DNA from: Alphaproteobacteria bacterium
GTDB taxonomy: Bacteria; Pseudomonadota; Alphaproteobacteria; CAAGCB01; CAG-977
Length of the DNA: 54,146 nucleotides
Reading direction: 5' to 3'
NCBI GenBank assembly: GCA_024407875.1
Contig: JAKSVT010000015.1
Coordinates: 1-54,146, forward strand
Positions within the stretch are counted from its first letter, which is position 1. Every line of letters starts with the position of its first letter. This document shows, piece after piece, positions 43,367-52,594 of the stretch. The notes under the pieces were generated by a model. That model searched no databases. It saw only the letters and a program-made list of their open reading frames with translations, and was not told the DNA's origin. The translations under genes were made by a program, and so were the position numbers.

Positions 43367-45010
43367 ATGAAAAAATCAATTATTCTATTTTTGTTATTAT
43401 CATTTTGTTTTATCCCTGTTAACTCTTTTGCAGAAGAAACAGGATTTATTATTAAAGGTAAATGCAATGGTATGAATTGCCATTGTGAAACTAACAATGA
43501 TTGTGCAAAAGATGAATATTGTAATGATGATGGCCTTTGTATGTTTGGCTGCAGATATAATGAAGATTGTCCTCCTGAACAATTTTGTCAAGACCATGCT
43601 TGTGTTGCAAACTGCATAGGTAACACTTCTTCTGCTGGTGAATTTTGTGAAGCAACAACACCTCTTTGTTTTACAGCTAGTGACCAACATGAGTCATACT
43701 GTGCATGTGATGATAACTCTTGTCATACAGGAACAGAATGTGTAACCGTAAAAGGTCAAAGATCCTGTGAACCTTGTGCAGCAGGTTCTAGATGTAACTG
43801 CCCTTCTGGTTATAAAGCAGATGGTGCTTCAAACTGCATTCCTTGTGAAATGGGTGAATCTTGTGGATGCCCAGAAAATTATACAACCAACATTCATGGC
43901 ATTTGTGTAAGATGTAACGTTGATACAGAATGTCCTTTCGGTCATCAATGTCACAATCAAGGAAAAACAAATTCAACATGTGAACCTTTTTCATGTTCAT
44001 ATGGAAAATATCAAGATGCACATAGTTGCGAATTATGTAGCTTAGTCCTTACTCACTGCAAAGCATGTACCGCAAAAGACAAATGTACGAACTGTGAAGA
44101 TGGATATGCTCCTGCATATGGTTTTTGCTCAAAATGCTCAGATATTTTTGGTGATATAAACTGTAAAGAATGTTCAGAAACAAAATGTACAGCTTGTAAG
44201 CCAGGATATAATATAGAAGATGGAAAATGCGTAAGAATAGTCTGTGACAAAGGATTATACTTAAATAAAGAAGGCGTATGTGTTCCTTGTCCAAAAGAAT
44301 GTTCAGAATGTTCTTCTGAAAATTTATGTTCAGAATGTTCACCAGGTTATGAAAAAACCAATGATGATAAATTCTGTAAGAAAATTGAATGTCCTGAAGG
44401 CTCATATTTTGGTGGAACATTATGTATGCCATGTCTACCAAACTGTGCAAAATGTACAAACAGCAATGATTGTCAGGCTTGTGCTGTCGGTCATGTATTC
44501 AATAAAGAAATCGGCGTTTGCCAAGAAACCTTATGTCCAAAAGGTTTTAGAAAAGATTATATTGATGGCGAATGCAAAAAGTGCACCATGGATCATTGCA
44601 TAGATTGTGGCGAAAAAGAATGCTATTTCTGTGAAAAAGGGTATGTATTTAAAGATGATAAATGCGTCCCAGAAAAATGCCCTGCAAACTGCAATAAATG
44701 TTCTGAAATTGGAGTTTGTGATGAATGTAAAATAAATACAACTCTAGTTGATGGAGTATGCAGACGTATATTGTGTGGCAAAGGCAAATATCTTGAAGAA
44801 GGAAAATGTAAAGCATGTTTGCCTGGATGCAAAAACTGTACAGATAAACACCACTGCAAGATTTGTGAATCTAATGAATACTATTTAGAAAACGGTTATT
44901 GCAGAAAATGTAACACAATAACAAGCAATTGCAAAACATGCAATTCATCAAAGAAATGTACTTCTTGTACTGTTGGCACATTAACCAATGGTATGTGTGT
45001 AAGTAATTAA
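43367..45010 (+). CDS. Secreted cysteine-rich protein with furin-like repeats
   Basis: 547 residues with a signal peptide (cleavage near NSFAEE, residue ~22). The first ~100 residues hold closely spaced cysteine pairs (NDCAKDEYCNDDGLC) resembling EB/dickkopf-like modules. From about residue 210 to the end there is a series of ~45-residue furin-like repeats built on C-x2-C...C-x2-C with CK(A/E)CxxxxxCxxC cores (e.g. CKACTAKDKCTNCEDGY, CSECSSENLCSECSPGY). Same general type as the proteins at 1-5111, but with a different module order. No Shine-Dalgarno is obvious before the ATG; transcription could come from the pgm promoter. The stop overlaps that of the convergent symporter by 4 nt. Confidence 0.85.
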   Translation: MKKSIILFLLLSFCFIPVNSFAEETGFIIKGKCNGMNCHCETNNDCAKDEYCNDDGLCMFGCRYNEDCPPEQFCQDHACVANCIGNTSSAGEFCEATTPLCFTASDQHESYCACDDNSCHTGTECVTVKGQRSCEPCAAGSRCNCPSGYKADGASNCIPCEMGESCGCPENYTTNIHGICVRCNVDTECPFGHQCHNQGKTNSTCEPFSCSYGKYQDAHSCELCSLVLTHCKACTAKDKCTNCEDGYAPAYGFCSKCSDIFGDINCKECSETKCTACKPGYNIEDGKCVRIVCDKGLYLNKEGVCVPCPKECSECSSENLCSECSPGYEKTNDDKFCKKIECPEGSYFGGTLCMPCLPNCAKCTNSNDCQACAVGHVFNKEIGVCQETLCPKGFRKDYIDGECKKCTMDHCIDCGEKECYFCEKGYVFKDDKCVPEKCPANCNKCSEIGVCDECKINTTLVDGVCRRILCGKGKYLEEGKCKACLPGCKNCTDKHHCKICESNEYYLENGYCRKCNTITSNCKTCNSSKKCTSCTVGTLTNGMCVSN

Positions 45011-46305
45011 CTAAAGAATAAGATTGCAATCATTGATATTGGAACAACAAATTTAATTGCAAACTCAAATACTTTTTGTTTTTTCTTATTTTTAAATACT
45101 TTTAGTTTTTGTGGCCCAAGTATATAACCGATTATTAAACTAAATAGCAATCCTGAAATAGGTAATAAGATATTTGTTGATAAATAATCTAAAAAATCAA
45201 AAAGAATTCTACCAAAAAGCTTTATATCACTAAATCTACCAAATGATAAAGATACTATAGATCCTACAATTAAATAAACCGTAGTTAAAACTACTGTAGC
45301 CTTTTTACGAGAAAAATGCGTTTCATCACACAAAAAAGATACAACTACTTCAAACAAAGCAATAACAGAAGTTAATGCTGAAAAATAGAGTATTAGGTAA
45401 AACAATTCGCCAAAAAACAATCCAAAAGGAATGCTTGAAAAAATTTTAGGCAAAGTTACAAACACTAATTCAGGACCTGAAGTCATTGGAATATTAAATG
45501 AGAAAACTGCAGGGAAAATAGCTAATCCAGCTAAGATAGAAACCAACGTATCCATAGTAATTACTGGCCAAAGAGTTTTTCCTATATCTATTTTATCTTT
45601 TCTATAATAGGAGCCATAAGTAATGTAAATCCCCATACCTACTGACATCGAATAGAAAACTTGTCCTAAAGCATCTATCAATGTTTGAGATGAAAGCTCT
45701 GATAAATTAGGCTTAAATAAAAATATTGCACCTTTCGAAGCATTAGGCAAAGTAATTGATCTAATTACCAGCATTACTAACAACAAAAACAATACCGGCA
45801 TCATAAATTTACTAACTTTTTCAATGCCTTTTTCTACACCAGAATAAATAATTATTGATGAGCTTAAAAAGAATACAACAAATGAAACAATTGGCTGAAA
45901 ATCACTAGTTACAAAACTATTGAATGACGCTGAAAAATCAGCATCTTTGGATGAATATATCATCTTTGGAATATATGCTATAATCCATCCACCTACTACG
46001 CTATAATAAGATATTATTAAAGCAGAAATAACTACAAAAATTAAGCCAAAATATCTAACATTAGGAGAAATCCATTTAAACGCACCCATGCTAGATTTTT
46101 TTGAAGAAATTCCTAGAGCAACTTCAGCTAAAACCATAGGAGCTGCAACAAACACAACGAACATTAAATAAGCTAGCAAAAAAGTGCCACCACCATCTTT
46201 AGCTACCAAATATGGAAATCTCCATAAATTTCCTAATCCTACTGCTGAACCTGCCGCAGCTAAAACCAAGCCTAACTTAGAATTCCAAGAAGCTCTTTCT
46301 GACAT
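45007..46305 (-). CDS. Sodium:neurotransmitter-symporter-family transporter
   Basis: 432 residues. The NSS signature opens the protein (SKLGLVLAAAGSAVGLGNLWRFPYL), followed by KDGGGTFLLAYLMFV and about 11-12 hydrophobic segments. Bacterial members couple sodium to import of amino acids or amines; the substrate is not readable. It precedes no partner gene of clear relation; recJ lies 18 nt upstream on the same strand, so co-transcription is possible. Overlaps the 3' end of the cysteine-rich gene by 4 nt. Confidence 0.92.
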   Translation of the reverse strand: MSERASWNSKLGLVLAAAGSAVGLGNLWRFPYLVAKDGGGTFLLAYLMFVVFVAAPMVLAEVALGISSKKSSMGAFKWISPNVRYFGLIFVVISALIISYYSVVGGWIIAYIPKMIYSSKDADFSASFNSFVTSDFQPIVSFVVFFLSSSIIIYSGVEKGIEKVSKFMMPVLFLLLVMLVIRSITLPNASKGAIFLFKPNLSELSSQTLIDALGQVFYSMSVGMGIYITYGSYYRKDKIDIGKTLWPVITMDTLVSILAGLAIFPAVFSFNIPMTSGPELVFVTLPKIFSSIPFGLFFGELFYLILYFSALTSVIALFEVVVSFLCDETHFSRKKATVVLTTVYLIVGSIVSLSFGRFSDIKLFGRILFDFLDYLSTNILLPISGLLFSLIIGYILGPQKLKVFKNKKKQKVFEFAIKFVVPISMIAILFFS

Positions 46306-46323
46306 AAATTTTTCCCTTTTTAA

Positions 46324-48105
46324 CTAATTTGCTAAAGCTATATCTTCAATAATAAATTGTATTGATGTTTGTCCATTATAAGTATCTGCTTGAACATACC
46401 CCACAATATGAAAAAGTTCACCTTTTGATCTCATCATCATAACACCAAGTTCTGTATCAGCAACATTGAATGCTATAGCAGATATTCCTGTTTGCCCCGC
46501 TGCTCCTTTAATATAGCAAGCAATATGACCAGATCCAACAATCTTTGCATTACAGATAATAACATCAGCAACAGCAATTCTTGGTTCAGGATTACCCTCG
46601 CCAAAAGGTTCCATTTTCTTAATATATTGCAATAATGACCAATTAACTTCTCTTAAATTAAATACAGCATCAATTTCATATTCTGGATTTTCAACAATTG
46701 AAACAGCACGATCATGCATTGATTCAATCAAGAATTTTTTAAATTCATTTTTTCTTTCCTCTGGAACAGAAAAACCTGCAGCTAGAGTATGGCCTCCACC
46801 ATTTGTTAATATACCTTTTTCTTTAGCAGCAAGAATACATGCTCCTAAATCAAATTCAGGAACAGATCTTCCTGATCCATGGCAATCATCACCAACACCA
46901 CACATTACCAATGCTGGACGTTTATAACGTTCTTTTAATTTACCTGCAATAATTCCAATTACACCAGGATGCCATTCTCTACCATGAACAAAAATAATAG
47001 GTTCATCCGGACCACTTTCAACTAATGTAATTGCTTGGCGGAAAATTTCTTCACATAATTGTCTTCTTTGAACATTTAATTCATCTAATTGTAAAGCAAT
47101 AACCTGTGCTTCTTCTTCATTTTGAGCACATAAAAGCTTCATACCTAAACTGGCATGTCCAATTCTTCCACCTGCATTTAATCTAGGACCAATAGCATAA
47201 CCTAAATGATGTTCTGTAATATCACCTTTTATTTTTGAATTATTACATAAATAAGCTAATCCTTTATTATATCCTTTAGATAAACAATAAAGTCCATATT
47301 TTACGAATAATCTGTTTAAACCTTGAAGTTTCATTACATCGCAAATAGTACCTAAGGCAACCATATCGAGCCACATTCTTAAATCAGGTTCGCTATGATT
47401 ATTACTATACCATCCACGTTGTCTTAATTCTCGATTTAACCCTATTAAAACCATAAATACGACACCAACTGCAGCCATATCTCTTGGTCTAAATTTTAAA
47501 GTTAATTCATTAACCTTTTCATCTTGTCTTTTTGGATTTACTAAAGCAACAACATTTGGTAAAGAACCATCTTGTTCATGGTGATCAATAACTACAATAT
47601 CAGTATTTGGAACAGCTTCAAAAGCTTCAAAAGCTGAAGTTCCACAGTCTACTGTTATTATTAATTTTACTCCCTGTTGTACAAAATCTTCCATAGCTGC
47701 AGGAGTTGGACCATATCCATCTTCTCTTTCTGGAATTTTTGCAATAACATCTTCATCACAAACATGTTTTAAAAATTTATACATCAATGATGTAGATGTA
47801 GCTCCATCAACATCATAATCACCAAAAATAGCTATCTTTTCTTTATTTACTATAGCATCAGCTATTCTTTTTGCTGCTTTATCAGCATCCGTTAATATTA
47901 AAAACGGATCAGGCATATCTCTTAATGCAGGTTGCATATAAAAGCCTATATTAGATAAGTCAACACCTCGACTTACTAACATCTTTGCCATATTTTCATT
48001 GGCTATTCCGTTTTTTACTAATTCTTCAACCTTTTTAGGATCAAATTTTTTAATAACCCATTTTTGACCTAAAACAGATTTGTTTACACCTAATACTTCA
48101 CTCAT
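46324..48105 (-). CDS. recJ: Single-stranded-DNA exonuclease RecJ
   Basis: 593 residues. The DHH phosphoesterase motifs are FGDYDVDGATS, VDCGTSAF, VVIDHHEQDG and, further on, GPRLNAGGRIGHASLGMKLL. The DHHA1 motif HGSGRSVPEFDL...NGGGHTLAAGF follows, and the C-terminal part has an OB-fold-like pattern. RecJ degrades ssDNA 5'-3' in recombination and mismatch repair. Hom lies 16 nt upstream on the same strand, the common alphaproteobacterial order. Confidence 0.96.
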   Translation of the reverse strand: MSEVLGVNKSVLGQKWVIKKFDPKKVEELVKNGIANENMAKMLVSRGVDLSNIGFYMQPALRDMPDPFLILTDADKAAKRIADAIVNKEKIAIFGDYDVDGATSTSLMYKFLKHVCDEDVIAKIPEREDGYGPTPAAMEDFVQQGVKLIITVDCGTSAFEAFEAVPNTDIVVIDHHEQDGSLPNVVALVNPKRQDEKVNELTLKFRPRDMAAVGVVFMVLIGLNRELRQRGWYSNNHSEPDLRMWLDMVALGTICDVMKLQGLNRLFVKYGLYCLSKGYNKGLAYLCNNSKIKGDITEHHLGYAIGPRLNAGGRIGHASLGMKLLCAQNEEEAQVIALQLDELNVQRRQLCEEIFRQAITLVESGPDEPIIFVHGREWHPGVIGIIAGKLKERYKRPALVMCGVGDDCHGSGRSVPEFDLGACILAAKEKGILTNGGGHTLAAGFSVPEERKNEFKKFLIESMHDRAVSIVENPEYEIDAVFNLREVNWSLLQYIKKMEPFGEGNPEPRIAVADVIICNAKIVGSGHIACYIKGAAGQTGISAIAFNVADTELGVMMMRSKGELFHIVGYVQADTYNGQTSIQFIIEDIALAN

Positions 48106-48120
48106 GCAGATATCCTTGAA

Positions 48121-49413
48121 TTAAACTTCTTCAATTCTAATCATGCACGGTTCTTGTAAAACGAAATCCAACTTCTTAATTTTTTCTAAAGCGGCTTGAA
48201 CTCTTGCTTCAACAGATTTATGCAAAATCATCATCAATGGAACATGGTCTTTACTTTCACCACGTTGAATCATTGATGCAATAGAAACACCTTCGGCTCC
48301 TAATATACCAGCAATCTCTGCAACAACTCCTGGTTTATCCATAACTTCAAAGCGAATATAGTATTTTCCAACTCTTTCTGACAAATCAACAATAGAAACA
48401 GGCTTAACTTTACTTTGTGGCAATCCTAATAAAGGCAATCCTCTTCCCATAGCAATATCAGCTACATCTGATACAACTGCTGAAGCTGTAGGTGTTTCGC
48501 CAGCACCACGTCCAACAAACATTGAATGGCCAACAAAGTCGCCTTCGGTAATTACAGCATTAAATACGCCATCTACGTGAGCAATTTCACTAGTTTGTGG
48601 AATCATACATGGATATACGTTTAGTGATACACCTTTATCATTCTTACGACCAACGCCTAATAATTTAATTCTGTATCCCATTTCTTCAGCAAAAGAAATA
48701 TCCAAAGCTGAAATATGACGAATACCTTCAACAGATAAAACATCAAAATCAATAGGCATTCCAAAAGCTAAAGCTCCTAACAATGCTGTTTTATGAGCAG
48801 TATCAACACCATCAATATCAAATGATGGATCAGCTTCAGCATATCCTAATTTTTGAGCTTCTGCTAAAACTTCATCAAATGCTTTTCCTGTCTCTCTCAT
48901 AACCGTTAGAATATAGTTACATGTTCCATTTAAAATACCATAAACTTGAGATATTCTATTTGAAACCAAACCTTCTCTAACAGATTTAATAATTGGAATA
49001 CCACCTGCAACGGCAGCTTCATATCCAACTAATACACCAAATTTTTGAGACAATTCAGCAATTTCATTTCCATGATGAGCTAACATAGCTTTATTTGCTG
49101 TTACAAAATGTCTTTTAGCATTTAAAACTTTTTGACAATATTTATAAGCAATACCATCAGCACCGCCCATCAATTCAATAAATAAATCAGCATCAGATTT
49201 ATCAACCATTTCTAAGCAATCTGAAAAATAGCTTACTGTATTTGGAATTTCTAATTCTGACATTCTGTTTTTATTTAAATCAGAAACAGCAACTAATTCA
49301 ATCTTACATCCCGTCCTATCTGACAAAATATCAGCTTGTTTTAATAACGCTTTTGCAACACCACCACCTACTGTACCAAGACCAGCTAACGCAACTTTAA
49401 TAATATCTCTCAT
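48121..49413 (-). CDS. hom: Homoserine dehydrogenase
   Basis: 430 residues. NAD(P)-binding GLGTVGGGVAKAL, the catalytic-domain segments EAAVAGGIPIIKSVREGL, GILNGTCNYILTVM and GYAEADPSFDIDGVDTAHK, and a C-terminal ACT domain (RFEVMDKPGVVAEIAGIL) that usually binds threonine for feedback control. It reduces aspartate semialdehyde to homoserine on the way to threonine and methionine. Confidence 0.96.
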   Translation of the reverse strand: MRDIIKVALAGLGTVGGGVAKALLKQADILSDRTGCKIELVAVSDLNKNRMSELEIPNTVSYFSDCLEMVDKSDADLFIELMGGADGIAYKYCQKVLNAKRHFVTANKAMLAHHGNEIAELSQKFGVLVGYEAAVAGGIPIIKSVREGLVSNRISQVYGILNGTCNYILTVMRETGKAFDEVLAEAQKLGYAEADPSFDIDGVDTAHKTALLGALAFGMPIDFDVLSVEGIRHISALDISFAEEMGYRIKLLGVGRKNDKGVSLNVYPCMIPQTSEIAHVDGVFNAVITEGDFVGHSMFVGRGAGETPTASAVVSDVADIAMGRGLPLLGLPQSKVKPVSIVDLSERVGKYYIRFEVMDKPGVVAEIAGILGAEGVSIASMIQRGESKDHVPLMMILHKSVEARVQAALEKIKKLDFVLQEPCMIRIEEV

Positions 49414-49420
49414 AACCTAA

Positions 49421-50620
49421 TCATTCCTCTTCTAATACATCAAAATTAATTTCTGAATCTTTTGGTTGTAGCTTAAGCTTTGGTCTTTTTAATTTATTTA
49501 TTCTTTTTAATTTTAAAACAGGTTTTAACTCAACCTTTTCCTCACGCTTAGGCAATTGTTCAACAATAGGTCTGTTAGTAAAATCGAAATTTTCTTTTGG
49601 TTCAGAAAAACTATTCTTTTTAGTTTTTTGTTCTACTTTTTCTTCAACTTCATCTTTGATTTTAAAATCATCTTCACCAACATGTGAACTAATACGTGCA
49701 ATTTCTTCTAATTCTTTTGCAGTTAATTCAGAAGTAAAAGAACGCATATCATATTCATTTTCTATAACTGGAGTTGAAGAATTAACTTCTAATGTATTGT
49801 CCTCTGTTATATCTGCTTTTTTAATATCTTTTTCAACACTAGGTTCTTCAACAACTTCTTTACCACCCGATACAATATCATCTAAAAATTTTCTCTCTTC
49901 TTCAGGAGTCATTTTTTCTTTTATAGTAATATTGTCTTTAATACCTTCATTAACAATTTTCATGTTTTCAGGTAATTCTTGATCTGAAGCACGAATCGCA
50001 TCCATCTCTTCAGCATCTTCAATCTTTTGTACTACAGCTCTACGACGCTCTTTATCTGTTAAAGGCCTTTTATCTAATTCTTTTTCTCTTTGAAGTTTTG
50101 CTTCTGCTACTTCATCTGTTTCTTCATCTTTTAACGATGGTATCTCAACAGGCTCTTCACCATTTCCAAAAATAGATGATTTACTATTTTCATATTCGTT
50201 TTCTATATTTTCAGAATCACCAGGCTTAGCTACTTCTAATGGTCTAACTTCTTCAACTTCTTTTCTTTTAATTGAATCATCTGTTTTAATATTTGATGGA
50301 ATATTCAATCCTCTTCTTAAAGAAGCTAATTGTCTTCCATACTCACCCATAACATCTCTTCTAACAGGCTCTTTTTTTTCTTCCTCAAAAACACCTGCTA
50401 ATTTTGCATCTTGAGCATCTAAATTATTTTCATTTACTTGGTTTTGATACAAATCCATATTATCGTTTATTGTAGCACCAAGACGATCTTCTTTTTCAAC
50501 TTTTACATACTGTGTTTCTTGATGATCAATTTCACCAAAAAAATAGTCGTCTTCAGAAATACTCGAACATCCAGAAACAATTATAGTTGTTCCCAATAAA
50601 AACTTTAAAGCATTATTCAT
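49421..50620 (-). CDS. Predicted lipoprotein, highly charged, function unknown
   Basis: 399 residues from the ATG at 50620. Hydrophobic N-terminus followed by the lipobox IIVSGCSS, so Cys at about residue 19 should be lipidated in the envelope. The remainder is rich in Glu, Asp, Lys and Arg with little hydrophobic core and is probably largely disordered. The C-terminus is Lys/Leu-rich (LKLKRINKLKRPKLKLQP). No domain is recognised. It starts the operon with hom and recJ, 7 nt before hom. Confidence 0.75.
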   Translation of the reverse strand: MNNALKFLLGTTIIVSGCSSISEDDYFFGEIDHQETQYVKVEKEDRLGATINDNMDLYQNQVNENNLDAQDAKLAGVFEEEKKEPVRRDVMGEYGRQLASLRRGLNIPSNIKTDDSIKRKEVEEVRPLEVAKPGDSENIENEYENSKSSIFGNGEEPVEIPSLKDEETDEVAEAKLQREKELDKRPLTDKERRRAVVQKIEDAEEMDAIRASDQELPENMKIVNEGIKDNITIKEKMTPEEERKFLDDIVSGGKEVVEEPSVEKDIKKADITEDNTLEVNSSTPVIENEYDMRSFTSELTAKELEEIARISSHVGEDDFKIKDEVEEKVEQKTKKNSFSEPKENFDFTNRPIVEQLPKREEKVELKPVLKLKRINKLKRPKLKLQPKDSEINFDVLEEE

Positions 50621-50949
50621 CAATATATATCCACTAACTTACATTCTTTTTCGCTCGCATTTTACATTTTTTATTTAAGATTCGCAAGGAATCTCATAGT
50701 GCTAGAAGTACTTTTTTTATTTACATTTTTTAATTTAAAAAGATTAATTAAACGAATTTATACATAATAGAAGAAATTTTTTCTTTGTTTAATATTAATA
50801 ACTTAAGTTAATCCGTCATTTTTACATTCTAAATATAGACAAACTAGACAAAAAAATCTTGACTTAAAACGATTAAATGTTATTCTATTCTAAGATTAAA
50901 ATTATTATAAAAAAAATTAAATAAACAACGATTTTTTAGGATGGTAAAT
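50621..50949. other. Divergent regulatory region between the lipoprotein and ada genes
   Basis: About 329 nt with no gene-sized ORF. It contains the ada promoter (50859-50886), an AGATTC-GAATCT inverted repeat (50678-50694), and an AGTGCT/AGTACT hairpin followed by seven T (50698-50718) reading like a short plus-strand terminator. No promoter for the lipoprotein operon could be fixed. Confidence 0.6.
50859..50886 (+). promoter_or_regulatory. Promoter of the adenosine deaminase gene
   Basis: TTGACT (50859-50864) and TATTCT (50881-50886) are 16 nt apart. The ATG at 50950 lies 64 nt beyond the -10. Confidence 0.5.
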
Positions 50950-52227
50950 ATGAAAAACTCTTTTGATACATCAACTGTAAAAAAAGCAACATTGCATGAA
51001 CACATTGAAGGTACTGTAACACCTGAAATGGCTGTTAAATTAGCAAACAGACATCAGGTAAAATTACCTGAAGGTTTTATTATGGCTGAAGGCCAATATG
51101 ATAAAAACGATTTTCCAAATGGTCGCTATGCTTACAATGAAAGCGAATTTGGTGAATTCATTACAACTTATGACACAGCAGCTGCTTTAATGAAAACACC
51201 TCAAGATTATTATGACGTAACAAAAGACTACTTAACAAAGAATGCAAATGCCGGTGGCGTATATGTGGAAATGATTTTATCACCATGGCATATGTCAACA
51301 ACAAAAAATCCTGAAACAGGCAAAGATCAATTAGATGCCAAGAAACATGCCCAAATGATGGGAGCTATCACAAAAGCTGTTGAAGAATGCAAAGAAGAAT
51401 ATGGTATTGAAACACGCTTTATTGCTACAGGTGTTAGAAACATGGGCAAAGAAGCTGTAATGGAAGTAGCAAAATTCGTACACGATAATCCACATCCTTT
51501 GATTACAGGATTTGGTATTGCTGGTGATGAACGTGCTGGAGAATTCGATGATTTTGCAGATGCTTTAGCATTAGCGAAAGCTAGTGGATTAAAATTAGCA
51601 GTACATGCTGGTGAAATTCGTGGTCCAAAATCAATTAGCGATGCTATTCGTTTAGGAGCAAGTCGTGTTGGACATGGTGTTTCTGCAGTTCAAGACGATC
51701 AAGTAATGAAAGATTTAGCTGAAAAGAAAATCATGGTTGAAGTTTGCCCAACATCAAACCGTATTTTAGTAAACGATTTAAAAGGTGATTTAGCAAACCA
51801 TCCTGCTCGCAAATTGTATGATGCTGGTATTCAAATTTCCATTAACCCAGATGATGCTGGTATTTTTGGAACAAATACTGCAAAAGAACACAGAGTATCA
51901 AACAATGCATTTGGTTTCACAAAAGCTGAAATGACAGATATTACTCTTTGTGCTGTAGATTGCTCATTTGCTGACGTAAAAACAAAGAAACAAGTAAAAG
52001 AAAACATCTACAAATCAATGAGTGCTGAAGATCGCAAAGAAATGGCAGAATTAGCTGCAAATGCTAAAAACCCTATTTTAAAAGAGCGTTTAGACTCACG
52101 TGTAAAAGAAAGCGAAAGAGTTGCTAAGAAAATGAGAATCGAAGAAATGAAAGGCAAAGCTTTAAAATCTTCTAAAAGTTCAAATTTAGCTTTAGCAAAA
52201 CGTTTAAAAGATAATAAATCTAGATAA
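50950..52227 (+). CDS. Adenosine deaminase family protein
   Basis: 425 residues from the ATG at 50950 (AGGA eight bases upstream; the in-frame ATG at 50941 overlaps that site). Motifs of the adenosine/AMP deaminase fold: LHEHIEGT (HxH zinc ligands), VHAGEIRG (catalytic Glu), SRVGHGV (His) and SINPDDAGIFG (Asp pair). The enzyme should deaminate adenosine, deoxyadenosine or a related purine to the inosine form, for purine salvage. It is about 90 residues longer than typical ADA, mainly from a Lys-rich C-terminal extension. Single gene with its own promoter and terminator. Confidence 0.88.
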   Translation: MKNSFDTSTVKKATLHEHIEGTVTPEMAVKLANRHQVKLPEGFIMAEGQYDKNDFPNGRYAYNESEFGEFITTYDTAAALMKTPQDYYDVTKDYLTKNANAGGVYVEMILSPWHMSTTKNPETGKDQLDAKKHAQMMGAITKAVEECKEEYGIETRFIATGVRNMGKEAVMEVAKFVHDNPHPLITGFGIAGDERAGEFDDFADALALAKASGLKLAVHAGEIRGPKSISDAIRLGASRVGHGVSAVQDDQVMKDLAEKKIMVEVCPTSNRILVNDLKGDLANHPARKLYDAGIQISINPDDAGIFGTNTAKEHRVSNNAFGFTKAEMTDITLCAVDCSFADVKTKKQVKENIYKSMSAEDRKEMAELAANAKNPILKERLDSRVKESERVAKKMRIEEMKGKALKSSKSSNLALAKRLKDNKSR

Positions 52228-52235
52228 ATTTAAAT

Positions 52236-52266
52236 AAATCCCGCCTTAAAAAGCGGGATTTATTAA
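52236..52266 (+). terminator. Terminator of the adenosine deaminase gene
   Basis: AAATCCCGC (52236-52244) and GCGGGATTT (52253-52261) form a nine-base stem with an eight-base loop; the 3' arm ends in T and a T-rich stretch follows. Confidence 0.85.
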
Positions 52267-52276
52267 TTTAAAAAAA

Positions 52277-52300
52277 ACCGCTCTAACAAATTAGAGCGGT
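52277..52300 (-). terminator. Terminator of the YdcH-like gene
   Basis: A perfect 10-bp stem (ACCGCTCTAA with TTAGAGCGGT) around a four-base loop. On the minus strand a T-run follows immediately, so it ends the transcript of 52325-52489. Confidence 0.88.
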
Positions 52301-52324
52301 TCGTTATTATATAAACTACGTAAA

Positions 52325-52489
52325 TTAGCCCTCAGCTGATTCTATTTCTTCTTTAAGTTTCAATTTTTGACGTTTTAAATCAGAAATTACAGTTTCATCA
52401 GGTAATGGGCGCTTCATTTCTTCAGCAATTTTAGCGTCTAAAGCTGCATGTTTTGCTTTTAATGATTGTAAAAAACTATTATCTGCCAT
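52325..52489 (-). CDS. YdcH/DUF465-family small protein
   Basis: 54 residues, starting MADNSFLQSLKAKHAALDAK, matching the short helical DUF465/YdcH family (two antiparallel helices; motif PDETVISDLKRQKLKLK). Function unknown but widespread in proteobacteria. AGGGAG precedes the ATG at good spacing and a strong terminator follows, so it is a genuine gene despite its size. Its transcript is separate from the neighbouring genes. Confidence 0.85.
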   Translation of the reverse strand: MADNSFLQSLKAKHAALDAKIAEEMKRPLPDETVISDLKRQKLKLKEEIESAEG

Positions 52490-52594
52490 AACAATATGCT
52501 CCCTTGTTGTTTAAATAACTGAATTTATTATACATACAAAAACAATTGAAATCAAAAACAAATTTTTAATTTAAAAAGAAAAAGATTAAATTTT

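Noticed and set aside
44049-44459. Minus-strand ORF over the fourth cysteine-rich gene
   Set aside because: Shadow of the furin-like coding frame; no ribosome site and no homology-like motifs.
50780-50820. CtrA-type TTAA-N7-TTAA boxes upstream of ada and other genes
   Set aside because: TTAA is so frequent in this AT-rich sequence that spaced pairs arise by chance, and the nearby pairs seen have 9-10 nt spacing rather than 7.
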